A stretch of DNA of 38,787 nucleotides from Pedobacter sp. ASV17 (GCF_016429065.1 NZ_JAELTX010000046.1:1-38787), one strand, 5' to 3'. Positions 17,043 through 24,851 are shown, numbered from the stretch's first letter. Numbers and translations are program-made. The notes: generated from the letters alone by a model not told the origin.

Positions 17043-19503
17043 TATTTGGTCTTTTTGAATTTTCTATTTCTTTTAATCTAATCTCAGGTTTTATTAATTG
17101 GACTAGAGCAATTAAATTCTTTCCGAGATATTGTTCATCTATACCCAATTCATCTAAAGGATGTTTGATTTTGTAACTTTCAAGATTTGAAGCTATTATT
17201 TTATTCAAGTTAGCCTCATCATCAAAACAACCGTCATTAAATAAGTTCTGTAAAAGCCTGTTCATTTGTTGAGTACTTTGACGGGATGATTGTTTAAGTG
17301 TATTACGTAATCGTTGTATAAGCACAAAATATAACTTCGGTAATTCAAGGAAATTACATAATTCGATAAATACTTTTTTACTAAGGGGGGCTATCGAATC
17401 ACTTTCAGGATTTAGCCAGTTATTTTGAAAATGATTTAGAGAGACTATTTTGAGATCTTTCTTCTCGAAATGCTTTTTCAGATTATCATATACAATGTTT
17501 TCCCCAAAAGAATGAGCTTTCTTTTTCAATAAAATTTTCCAGAGTCTTCCTGTTATATCTTTTTCAATATCAAATTCTTTACGGATAATATTCAATTCCT
17601 CCTCATGCTGATTTTTATCTATTATCCTTTCGTATATATTTATGTTTTCTTGTATTTCGTCAAGATTATGAACAGAGTATTCAGTAACATCATCTGATAG
17701 ATTAATGATGTCGCCAATTTTTTCTACTCTAAAACTTATATTATCTATTGAATAAATAAAGAGATCCGAACTATTGAAAGTTTTTTCTCGTGCACCTTTT
17801 AGTTTTAATTTAATTGTTTCACGTTCAGAACTCCCTGCATATTGTTGTTCTAAGTTCCAATCTATTTCATCTTCTTTTTGTGGCCTTAAGTTATTTATGG
17901 AGTCTTTCAATCTTTCCCAATGGAAATATCTCTTTCTAATAGGATGATCTGTAAGCTTGTATATTTCTTTTGATATGTTATGTTTTGCCCATTGGTATCT
18001 ATTGTAAAATAAAAACTTATGAAATATTGCTTCAACAGCTGTAGACTTAGCAACTGTTGTTTCAATTACATTGGGATAAAAATAGTATGGATATTTTCCT
18101 TGATCTTGATAGGATAAAATAATGATTGCTTCGTTTTTAAGGTTTTCGAAAGCAGACCAAGAGACCAACTTATTTTTACCCGTTAATAAAAGGGATGAGG
18201 ATATCAGGCTATGTAACTTTTTTGAATTGAGTATGAAATTATCGACTATAAAAATTGTCTCACTTTTTATTTTATTGCTTATAATCTGTTTTATGTCAGA
18301 ACTAATAATAAGATTTAGCATATTCTCTAATGATTCTTTTAAAGCTGATAAATCATCACTTCTTAGATATAATAGTTTTTGCTTGGTTTCGTCTGATATC
18401 AAATATGAGGTTTCTGCTTCTGAGAATATTTCCTGAAGTATATGATTTTTGATTTCCTGACTAAAGCATAAAGAATATAAGTTCATCATCTTTACTGACC
18501 TTAGCTCATACAAATCCTGAATGTTTGTTTCAAGCACAAAAGTGTTCCAAAAATGAGATACTTCTAATCCAATAAATGAAACAGGGATGTATTTATTTGA
18601 TTTGTTACCTAAAGTGTAGTCAATTTCAGATCGAATGATAGGATAGCTATTTTCACTAGCTACCTTAAACCTATTTTGTATCAAATTTATTCTATCCCGC
18701 AAATTTTGAGTAGAAGTACTTTTAGTACCAAAGGTTATGATTAAATATTTTTTTAACTTTATCTCATAATCGCTAATGTCTTTCAGGGAGAAATATTGCA
18801 TCAACTTCTTTCTCTCACAATCAAAAAGGATTGTGGTTTCCAAATTATCAATGATAGATTTATCTCTTTCATCTATTTGGTTTAATGTTAGCTTTGTATT
18901 TAATAAATTGAATGTAAGGAGATTATTTTTGCTTTTAATTTCTTTAGCATACGGTCTTGTTTCAAAAATAGTGTTCAAAGATTTTGCTAATTGAACCTGA
19001 CAATTAAAAAGAGCATTAGTAGATATATCAACGTTGTCATTTAATTGATTATAAAAACTAATTAATGTTTTTACATCTTTTTTCTCCCTAATCCAGTCTT
19101 TATAAATTTTGCTTCCACCTTTAGCTCCCTCGGGACATTTTTCAGATATTCTTTTCTCTATTGATCGTAATCTTATTTTTAATTCTTGTATTTTAGTGAT
19201 ATCATCATTGTTAATTTTGTTCGTGTTTTTATTTTCTTTAAAAAGATGTATTAAAAGATATTGAGCAATTACTAATAGTGAATCATGATTAAGATCATAT
19301 TCAAAATGTAAGTGGAGCGTTTTTGTTTCTGATATTTCTTCTGGAAATACTTCATTTAATAATAAATGAATATAGTGGAGTAGTAGGTAATGATCTTGTT
19401 TTACCTCACTTTGAATTATCTCAAAAATGTCATCAAATAGCGAATCTCCTTCATTTTGAAAATGAAGTAAATGTTTACCAATATGTTTATCTACTATGCT
19501 CAT
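17035..19503 (-). CDS. DrmE-like protein (by position), unknown biochemical function
   Basis: This 822-aa, Lys/Ile/Asn-rich cytosolic protein has no signal peptide or membrane helix. I see no Walker A, no HKD phospholipase motif and no nuclease motif. Its first half is helical with likely coiled-coil runs (around 90-170). A more conserved-looking middle holds GKNKLVSWSAFENLKNEA, then YQDQGKYPYYFYPN (about 460-490), and further on KLKGAREKTFNSSDLFIYSI (about 570-590). It lies directly before drmA and overlaps it by 8 nt, the place of drmE in class 2 DISARM, and DrmE is also a large protein of unknown function. The start overlaps the stop of the NERD-helicase gene (TAATG). I call it DrmE-like from size and context, not from a remembered motif; it might be a new family. 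Confidence 0.6.
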   Translation of the reverse strand: MSIVDKHIGKHLLHFQNEGDSLFDDIFEIIQSEVKQDHYLLLHYIHLLLNEVFPEEISETKTLHLHFEYDLNHDSLLVIAQYLLIHLFKENKNTNKINNDDITKIQELKIRLRSIEKRISEKCPEGAKGGSKIYKDWIREKKDVKTLISFYNQLNDNVDISTNALFNCQVQLAKSLNTIFETRPYAKEIKSKNNLLTFNLLNTKLTLNQIDERDKSIIDNLETTILFDCERKKLMQYFSLKDISDYEIKLKKYLIITFGTKSTSTQNLRDRINLIQNRFKVASENSYPIIRSEIDYTLGNKSNKYIPVSFIGLEVSHFWNTFVLETNIQDLYELRSVKMMNLYSLCFSQEIKNHILQEIFSEAETSYLISDETKQKLLYLRSDDLSALKESLENMLNLIISSDIKQIISNKIKSETIFIVDNFILNSKKLHSLISSSLLLTGKNKLVSWSAFENLKNEAIIILSYQDQGKYPYYFYPNVIETTVAKSTAVEAIFHKFLFYNRYQWAKHNISKEIYKLTDHPIRKRYFHWERLKDSINNLRPQKEDEIDWNLEQQYAGSSERETIKLKLKGAREKTFNSSDLFIYSIDNISFRVEKIGDIINLSDDVTEYSVHNLDEIQENINIYERIIDKNQHEEELNIIRKEFDIEKDITGRLWKILLKKKAHSFGENIVYDNLKKHFEKKDLKIVSLNHFQNNWLNPESDSIAPLSKKVFIELCNFLELPKLYFVLIQRLRNTLKQSSRQSTQQMNRLLQNLFNDGCFDDEANLNKIIASNLESYKIKHPLDELGIDEQYLGKNLIALVQLIKPEIRLKEIENSKRPNNE

Positions 19504-21245
19504 TACTTCACTATATTTATTTCAAAATTTAATATTGCACGAGTAATGCCCACAAATATTTCGTACTTGTTGAGATCTGATGGCTCGGAAATGACCATAT
19601 AAACATTCTTTTTCTCTAATCCTTTATATTTCAATATTGAAGTATATCGCAATTTGTTTGCAGTATCTCTAATATTTGATTCAGATAATTCTTCGATATC
19701 TTTTATGATAAGTAACTCCTGCAGATCTTCTTTTCCTTTATAGTTGCCTTTCAGAAAAGTTGACTCAATTAGAACAATACAATCATCACCTTTGAGGGAT
19801 GAATTGGTTTCACGAATAGGTGTTAAAATATTTTTTACAATATGTTTTTTTACACTTTCTAAATTATCGTGGTATAAAACAGGTATATCTGGGTATAAAT
19901 TTTGAAAATCTGAAGTATTGATTATTCCCGGGCTATCCAATATCTCGGAGCTTAATTTTCTAATATCAGGGTTTTGGGCACTTCTTTTTACTTCATTTAA
20001 TTTGAAATGAGAATAATATTCTGATATCAAATCAGCAAGCTCAGAAACATTCCTTCCGCTGTTTGAATAGCTTTGATCAATATCATAGAGAATAAGAGAA
20101 TTTCCATTTACAAGTCCTTTCTTATTATATCCAGAAAATGAATTTATGAATAAGTCTAATCCTCTGTCAAATAAATCCTGCGCTTCATCTATGACTAAAA
20201 AATCATAAGGAATTAGCTCACCGGTTTGCTCCAATCTTGCAATTGTTTCTTTTACCAAGGCATAAAAATCATCCTCATTGAATGAACTAAGTGTATGATA
20301 ATCTATATCTTGATTTAACTTTTGAAAATAGCGGAAAAATGTAGTAACCTCTACATTATCCAATATTCCCCGTTCATTTAGTAAGGCCTTGGTGTAATGC
20401 ATCAGCAAATTGTTCCAACATAAATAAATTCCTTTTTTATTCTGTTGTTTATCAATAAAGGCTTTTGCAAGAGTTGTTTTTCCGGATCCGGGAGGCCCCT
20501 CGAGTAATATTCTTTGGTTTTTATAGAGTCCCTCCAGAATTTCTATATTTTGAATACCAAGCCACTCCAAGGTATTTATAGAATTATTGTGGTTTCGATC
20601 TCCTATTATGGGGCTAAGTATTTTTTTTATGGTAGTATACTCTTTCAGAGAAAGGTCATTATAACTTCTAAAATGCCTTTTGTGTTTGGTTTTAGAGTGA
20701 GTAATGGCATTTAGAAGAAACTTTTCAATAGACTGATCAAAATTACAGGCATTATGTGCTGTCCAAAGCAGATTTGGGTCTATTAATTTTGATTCGAAAG
20801 GGTAGTCAACATGAGGAAAGGCAACAACCTCACAAAAAAAACAACTCTTTAAATTGTTGAGTATGTTGTCTTTCAGCGTGAATTTATATCCTTCAACTTG
20901 CTTGAACGGATTCTGCTTCATTGGAGTATCAAAGTTCTTTCCATAATAGAACTTGTTCGACATCGTAGAAACTGGCCCTCCTTTTACTTCCAATACAATT
21001 AATCCGTGTTTGGAAAGTATCACAAAATCAATCTGAGAACTTGTTTTTTTGTAGTAATTAAAGTGGTCTGAATGTTCAGGTAGTTTTAGATCATGCCAAA
21101 CATCCCATTCTAATTCACTTTTACTTAAATCATCCCACAATTTTCTATAGATATTTATTTCTCCATGGAGAGGGCTCCCATCTTCTTTTACAAGAATGGT
21201 TTCTAAAGCATCTATCGGGTTATTGGGATAAAAATGAACTGGCAT
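19503..21245 (-). CDS. NERD nuclease-related domain fused to UvrD-like SF1 helicase
   Basis: This 580-aa protein joins two domains. The N-terminal ~110 residues form a NERD domain: GEINIYRKLWDDL, then IDFVILSKHGLIVLEVKGG (about 72-90), where D73 and the E-x-K pair match a PD-(D/E)xK-type nuclease core. Then comes a SF1A helicase: Walker A LLEGPPGSGKTTLAKAF (about 245-261), Walker B FLVIDEAQDLFDRG (about 349-362), a KYKGLEKKNVYMVI motif (about 540-553) and VGITRA (about 565-570), as in UvrD/PcrA-like proteins. It probably cuts or processes DNA with ATP-driven unwinding. It lies 10 bp after the methyltransferase gene and overlaps the DrmE-like gene by one base (TAATG). Canonical DISARM instead has the phospholipase-D-like DrmC; this protein may fill a similar place. 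Confidence 0.85.
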   Translation of the reverse strand: MPVHFYPNNPIDALETILVKEDGSPLHGEINIYRKLWDDLSKSELEWDVWHDLKLPEHSDHFNYYKKTSSQIDFVILSKHGLIVLEVKGGPVSTMSNKFYYGKNFDTPMKQNPFKQVEGYKFTLKDNILNNLKSCFFCEVVAFPHVDYPFESKLIDPNLLWTAHNACNFDQSIEKFLLNAITHSKTKHKRHFRSYNDLSLKEYTTIKKILSPIIGDRNHNNSINTLEWLGIQNIEILEGLYKNQRILLEGPPGSGKTTLAKAFIDKQQNKKGIYLCWNNLLMHYTKALLNERGILDNVEVTTFFRYFQKLNQDIDYHTLSSFNEDDFYALVKETIARLEQTGELIPYDFLVIDEAQDLFDRGLDLFINSFSGYNKKGLVNGNSLILYDIDQSYSNSGRNVSELADLISEYYSHFKLNEVKRSAQNPDIRKLSSEILDSPGIINTSDFQNLYPDIPVLYHDNLESVKKHIVKNILTPIRETNSSLKGDDCIVLIESTFLKGNYKGKEDLQELLIIKDIEELSESNIRDTANKLRYTSILKYKGLEKKNVYMVISEPSDLNKYEIFVGITRAILNFEINIVK

Positions 21246-21255
21246 AATTTTAAAT

Positions 21256-23001
21256 TTATACTACATCTGTTTCGTTTGTAAGTGAAGCTATTTTGTTCAC
21301 AGCATATAAGGCTAGAATTTGTTTTACAGGAACTTTATCCTTGAATTTGAATATTGTATTTGACAGGTCTTGATTATATAGCTTATTATCTACTTCAATA
21401 TCATTAATTATTTTTTTGAGATCGTCCATCAACTGCGTAGGTTCTCTTTTTCCATTTTCACATTTTTGATGCTCGTACATTTTTTGCATCAATGATGAAT
21501 GGGCAATTTTCTCAGAAAAGCCATTGTTTATGATTTTGATAAATAATTCGCCTTTTTTTACTTCCTTTTTTATAATTTTTTCGAGCTTAGGATAGAAATT
21601 ATCACTGATTTCCTGATGTTTAAACTTGGCTCCTGTACCATATTGAATTGATGTCAGCCATTTGCCAGTCGTTTTTTCATTAGTTGAAATATCGAAATTG
21701 GAAAGTGTAACGGTTAGATTTCCATCTTTAATTGGGTGTCTTCTGTATTTTGAATCCTTATTCCTTTTTGGTGGATTTGTAAAAATGCCCTTAGTGAAAG
21801 TATTTAGGTTTATAATTTCGTCTAATTTGACTTCTTTTTCCAGAATACACTTTGCAGGAATAGGATAGTTGTTTTGCTTTAATACTTCAATAGCTAAGGC
21901 TCTACTTATTGATGGGCATACGGCATTTCCAACCTGTCTCCATTTCGCATACAAGTTTCCTGTAAATTGATAGGTTACCGGAAACCCCATAATAGAAGCT
22001 ATCTCCCGGACAGTAGGGGAGCGATATTCTCCATTGCCTTCACGATTATAATCAGATTTATATACCAAGCCTTCTCTGGATGTTCCGCTTTTTGTTGCAG
22101 TAACCGTTCTACTAGGTTTTTCTAGATTTTCTGGGAAAGCCATTTTACCCATACAATGGTGATTGGTTTTTAGTTCCTTGGACTGGCGCCATTCACACTC
22201 ATAAAGACCACTGTCATAAAAGTGATCTGTTAGCTCTAACTGTTTTATTTTTATATCAGGATATATAGGGTCAATAACTTCTCCTTTTATTGTTTCCTGA
22301 GCAGGGGATGGGAAGTTATTGATTAGTTGTCCAAGAGTATTCCATGGCATTAAACCTTCTCCATTTTGATCATGTGTTGGTTTAGGAGTTACAAAAGCCT
22401 GTTTAGAAATAATTTCTCCTGAAATAGACCTTTTTCTTGCCTGATATGAACCATAGTCGGCAGAATTCATAACAACTGTGTTTTCGAATACTCTTAATGC
22501 TTCCCCATTAGGCGATTTTCCAATTGTAACGGCCCAATCGCCAAGATCTAAATCATTAAAAGTATAAACCTCCTGTAAATGCTTTTTTGAATTCACAACA
22601 TTCTCCATAAACCACCCTTGAAGAACTGAATTGGGCTGGTGTTTTTTTACTGCAACAATTCTTAAAAACGTTTTTATTAGCCGTAATCCTAATTTCTTAT
22701 CGGCTTTTCCTGATTTATTTGAATTTGAAAAGCTCACACAAGGGGGACTGCCCAAGATGATTGAAGTGTTAGGTATATTTTGAATTTCTTCAATTGAATG
22801 TTCAAAATCTAAAATATTTTTTATTTCACATTGAAGATCAAAATTGTGATTAAAAGTGTCTACGGCTGGTTTCCAATAATCATAGCCATGGACGATATTA
22901 AAGCCCATTTGTCTGAAACCTTCCGAAAAACCCCCTGCCCCGCAGAAGAAATCTAATGTCGTTAAAGAGTGATATGTTTTTATCAAGTTGTCTTTGTTCA
23001 T
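21256..23001 (-). CDS. drmMII: DNA (cytosine-5) methyltransferase, DrmMII-type
   Basis: A C5-cytosine methyltransferase with all main motifs: motif I TLDFFCGAGGFSEGFRQMGF (about 14-33, SAM binding), motif IV GSPPCVSFSNSN with catalytic Cys near residue 87, motif VI MENV (about 131), motif VIII QARKRSISG (about 187) and motif X GNAVCPSISRALAIEVL (about 357-373). A region of about 150 residues between VIII and X is the target-recognition part. About 205 extra residues after motif X, with KYRRHPIKDGNLTVTLSNFD and IQYGTGAKFKHQEIS, are not part of a minimal enzyme. I prefer ATG at 23001 over TTG at 23013, because motif I then begins at the normal distance. It is first in the operon and would mark host DNA against the DISARM nuclease. 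Target sequence unknown. Confidence 0.9.
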   Translation of the reverse strand: MNKDNLIKTYHSLTTLDFFCGAGGFSEGFRQMGFNIVHGYDYWKPAVDTFNHNFDLQCEIKNILDFEHSIEEIQNIPNTSIILGSPPCVSFSNSNKSGKADKKLGLRLIKTFLRIVAVKKHQPNSVLQGWFMENVVNSKKHLQEVYTFNDLDLGDWAVTIGKSPNGEALRVFENTVVMNSADYGSYQARKRSISGEIISKQAFVTPKPTHDQNGEGLMPWNTLGQLINNFPSPAQETIKGEVIDPIYPDIKIKQLELTDHFYDSGLYECEWRQSKELKTNHHCMGKMAFPENLEKPSRTVTATKSGTSREGLVYKSDYNREGNGEYRSPTVREIASIMGFPVTYQFTGNLYAKWRQVGNAVCPSISRALAIEVLKQNNYPIPAKCILEKEVKLDEIINLNTFTKGIFTNPPKRNKDSKYRRHPIKDGNLTVTLSNFDISTNEKTTGKWLTSIQYGTGAKFKHQEISDNFYPKLEKIIKKEVKKGELFIKIINNGFSEKIAHSSLMQKMYEHQKCENGKREPTQLMDDLKKIINDIEVDNKLYNQDLSNTIFKFKDKVPVKQILALYAVNKIASLTNETDVV

Positions 23002-23026
23002 GTTTAAAATCAATTAATAAATGGGC

Positions 23027-23044
23027 ATATATATATATATATAT
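23027..23044. repeat. (AT)9 dinucleotide run before the methyltransferase gene
   Basis: Nine AT units in a row end 26 bp before the ATG at 23001. The run sits where a leader or promoter spacer would be. Its unit length makes it prone to slip during replication. Confidence 0.85.
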
Positions 23045-23198
23045 CAAATCCTTGCAATAGAGAAAGGTTCTAAAATGAGTCCTCATTATTATAGAATTTA
23101 TTTTAGTTAACGAGTCGTTTTGTTTCTGGTAATGAATCACTTATTTTTCAACTTATTGTGTCTAATTTTTCTTTACGTTATGCATCATAAATTCCTTT

Positions 23199-23221
23199 TC
23201 TTTTTTACGTAGTAAAAAAGA
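23199..23221. promoter_or_regulatory. Perfect inverted repeat, candidate operator or hairpin
   Basis: Arms of 10 bp (23199-23208 and 23212-23221, reading TCTTTTTTAC and its complement) are separated by GTA. It lies about 200 bp upstream of the methyltransferase start. It may be a protein-binding palindrome or a weak transcription stop. Confidence 0.4.
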
Positions 23222-23599
23222 GATTTTATATAAATTTAGTTATGTAGCATCCCAAATACAAAGAAGCATATAGAAATCTTTGTCTAGTTTTATGAAATAT
23301 TCTTTTTAGGCCAATTGATATGTCGGGTTAAAGCGACATTGTATGAGTTCATAAACCTTGGAAATATATATAAGTTTTATAAAATATACAAGCTTTGCTA
23401 TTTATATATTAAAGTACTTACAAAGAAAATAGAACGTAATTATAATCTGAACTGGACTAATTAGATTTGGTTTCAGATTTATATTTACTGGAATTTTTTT
23501 CGACTGGCTTGAAGTTTCATTTGGGATCATAAATATCACAATAGCTTAAACCACAGTTGATTTCATATGATTAATTTACTATTCTAAAAACTCACGGTT

Positions 23600-24488
23600 A
23601 TGAATAATGCTGTTGGATATATGCGTTTAATTTTCAAGGACCAGTCGAAATACTCTTTGGATGTCCAGGAAGCAACCATCAATACTTATTGTACCAAATA
23701 TGGGCTCGAGCTCGTTGCGCTTTTTAAAGACAATGGGTAGCAAAGTTTCTCTTTCAATAGACTGGACTTTAAATCTCTAGAGATGTATGTAAAGAAGAAT
23801 AGGGGGTTGGTGAACTATATAGTCGTCATGGAGCATGATCGCTTCAGCAGGGACCTTTCGGAAGCCCTTTCAAAAATCAAGAAATTTGAAAGCATATACG
23901 GTATTAAAGTTGTTTCTGTAGATGAGCCGCTGGATATCGATACGGAAGATACATCGGTATTTATTAGCCGAGCATCCGATATGATACCGCAAATGCAGAA
24001 CTCTTGAATATAAGGGCTAGGACAAAAAGGGGAATACAAAGAGCGCGACTAGAAGGCAGGTTTATCGACAAGGCACCATTTGGCTACATAAATAGCAGTG
24101 ATTTTTTTGGAAAAAGCATGCTTATTCAAAATATGGAAGAGGCTGAGATTGTTAGAAAAATCTTTAGCTACTATCTGTCGGGATATCTATGGGAGATATA
24201 ACTACCAACGTCCGTGAGATAGATTTCCCGCTCAAGGGACATAATGCAGTAGTTGGCATATTGGATAATTTTCTATATCCTAGACTTGTCAAGTTGAATA
24301 GTGAAAACGGATTGGTAAAATATATAAAGGCCCTGCATGAAGCGATTGTTTCCGAAGCGGATTTTTGGCTCGCGCAAGAAATGAAGAGCCCCAAAAAGCC
24401 ATTCCTATTTTTAAGTATATTTAAATTGAAATTAACAAAATATAAATCACGTAGTCGTAGTGCCGTACAATACAAAAAAGACAAGTAA
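23600..24488 (+). pseudogene. Decayed large serine recombinase (integrase) of the island
   Basis: Three pieces in three states still read as one serine recombinase. The first 46 codons (from ATG at 23600: MNNAVGYMRLIFKDQSKYSL) end at TAG 23738-23740, and the same frame then continues QSFSFNRLDF...VMEHDRFSRDLSEAL...up to TGA at 24005. The frame then changes: LNIRARTKRGIQRARLEGRF...EEAEIVRKIFSYYLSG, and changes again near 24190: FPLKGHNAVVGILDNFLYPR...LHEAIVSEADFWLAQEM. DRFSRDL is the family motif. In YMRLIFKDQ the usual RVS is RLI, so the catalytic serine is lost. The C-terminal zinc ribbon and coiled coil of large serine recombinases are absent. It lies 50 bp from the tRNA attachment end, where an integrase is expected, and is surely non-functional. 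Confidence 0.88.
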
Positions 24489-24503
24489 AACTGCCTTAAA
24501 ACA

Positions 24504-24528
24504 AAAAAAGCCCACATTGCTGTGAGCT
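24504..24528 (-). terminator. Rho-independent terminator of tRNA-Met
   Basis: Stem arms 24509-24515 and 24522-24528 with a 6-nt loop, followed on the minus strand by a run of six to seven T. It starts about ten bases after the tRNA 3' end. Confidence 0.8.
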
Positions 24529-24551
24529 TTTACCAAGTAGCGGGAACGAGA
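24504..24551. repeat. Right attachment site (48-bp direct repeat), overlapping tRNA-Met
   Basis: Identical over 48 bp to 10276-10323. It covers nt 60-73 of the tRNA (3' strand of the T stem, acceptor 3' strand, discriminator), the short spacer and the terminator. The tRNA stays whole at this end. Confidence 0.92.
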
Positions 24552-24611
24552 GTTGAACTCGTGACCTCAGGGTTATGAATCCTGCGCTCTAACCAACTGA
24601 GCTACCCCGCC
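24538..24611 (-). tRNA. tRNA-Met (anticodon CAT)
   Basis: A full cloverleaf can be drawn in 74 nt without encoded CCA: acceptor GGCGGGG with TCCCGCT (G-U at both ends), D arm GCTCAGTTGGTTAGAGC, anticodon loop TTCATAA with CAT at 24575-24577, T arm ACGAG-TTCAACT-CTCGT, discriminator A73. The anticodon stem has an A-C mismatch at the loop end (31:39). It lacks the three G-C pairs of an initiator stem, so it is elongator Met or, less likely, the lysidine-modified Ile2 type, which also has CAT. It is the insertion target of the island. A well-formed promoter lies 18 bp upstream and a terminator 10 bp downstream. Confidence 0.93.
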
Positions 24612-24628
24612 AGAAAAATTTCGAGCTG

Positions 24629-24657
24629 CAAATATAGGATTAAATACAAAAAACAAA
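24629..24657 (-). promoter_or_regulatory. Promoter of tRNA-Met
   Basis: On the minus strand TTTG (24654-24657), 17 bp, then TATATTTG (24629-24636) is an exact Bacteroidota -33/-7 pair. Transcription would begin about ten bases before the tRNA 5' end. Confidence 0.7.
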
Positions 24658-24851
24658 GAAAAATATTTAAAAAGGTTTTTTGTTTATGCTATAGTGCTGT
24701 TTTTTAGGGTTTTTATATTTCCGCTACGAATGACCTAACCTAAAAAACTAAAGCCCGGGAATAAAAAAATACTTATTCTCCAAAACTTTGCATTTATAAA
24801 AGAAAATACTTTTCTTTAGAAAAAATAGGAAAGCAAAAAATAGAAGTAAGG

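Larger units (their letters stand above)
23014..23599. other. Operon leader and spacer, no gene seen
   Basis: This AT-rich 586-bp stretch lies between the methyltransferase start and the integrase remnant. It contains an (AT)9 run and a 23-bp inverted repeat, listed separately. I find no exact TAnnTTTG match on the minus strand in it, and no convincing small reading frame or RNA gene. The promoter of the five-gene operon must lie here or in the remnant. Confidence 0.5.
10276..24551. mobile_element. Genomic island inserted in tRNA-Met(CAT), carrying a DISARM-like defence operon
   Basis: The 14.2-kb segment is bounded by perfect 48-bp direct repeats, one being the 3' end of an intact tRNA gene, the classical mark of integrase-mediated insertion. 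A ruined serine integrase lies next to the tRNA end. The cargo is a five-gene minus-strand operon. Base composition differs by eye: for example 18241-18300 has 14 G+C of 60, while 27301-27360 in the core flank has 28 of 60 (single lines, only illustrative). With the integrase broken, the island is probably no longer self-mobile. Removing it rejoins tRNA, terminator and the zinc-ribbon gene side by side. Confidence 0.88.

Noticed and set aside
17035..21245. Phospholipase-D (DrmC) motif hidden in the 822-aa or NERD proteins
   Set aside because: I looked for HxKxxxxD in both; strings such as HSKTKHKRH lack the Asp at the right spacing. A fold search could still find a divergent form.
24164..24517. 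Minus-strand open frame of 117 codons opposite the integrase relic
   Set aside because: The plus strand clearly encodes recombinase motifs (FPLKGHNAV, LHEAIVSEADFW); the opposite frame is a shadow.
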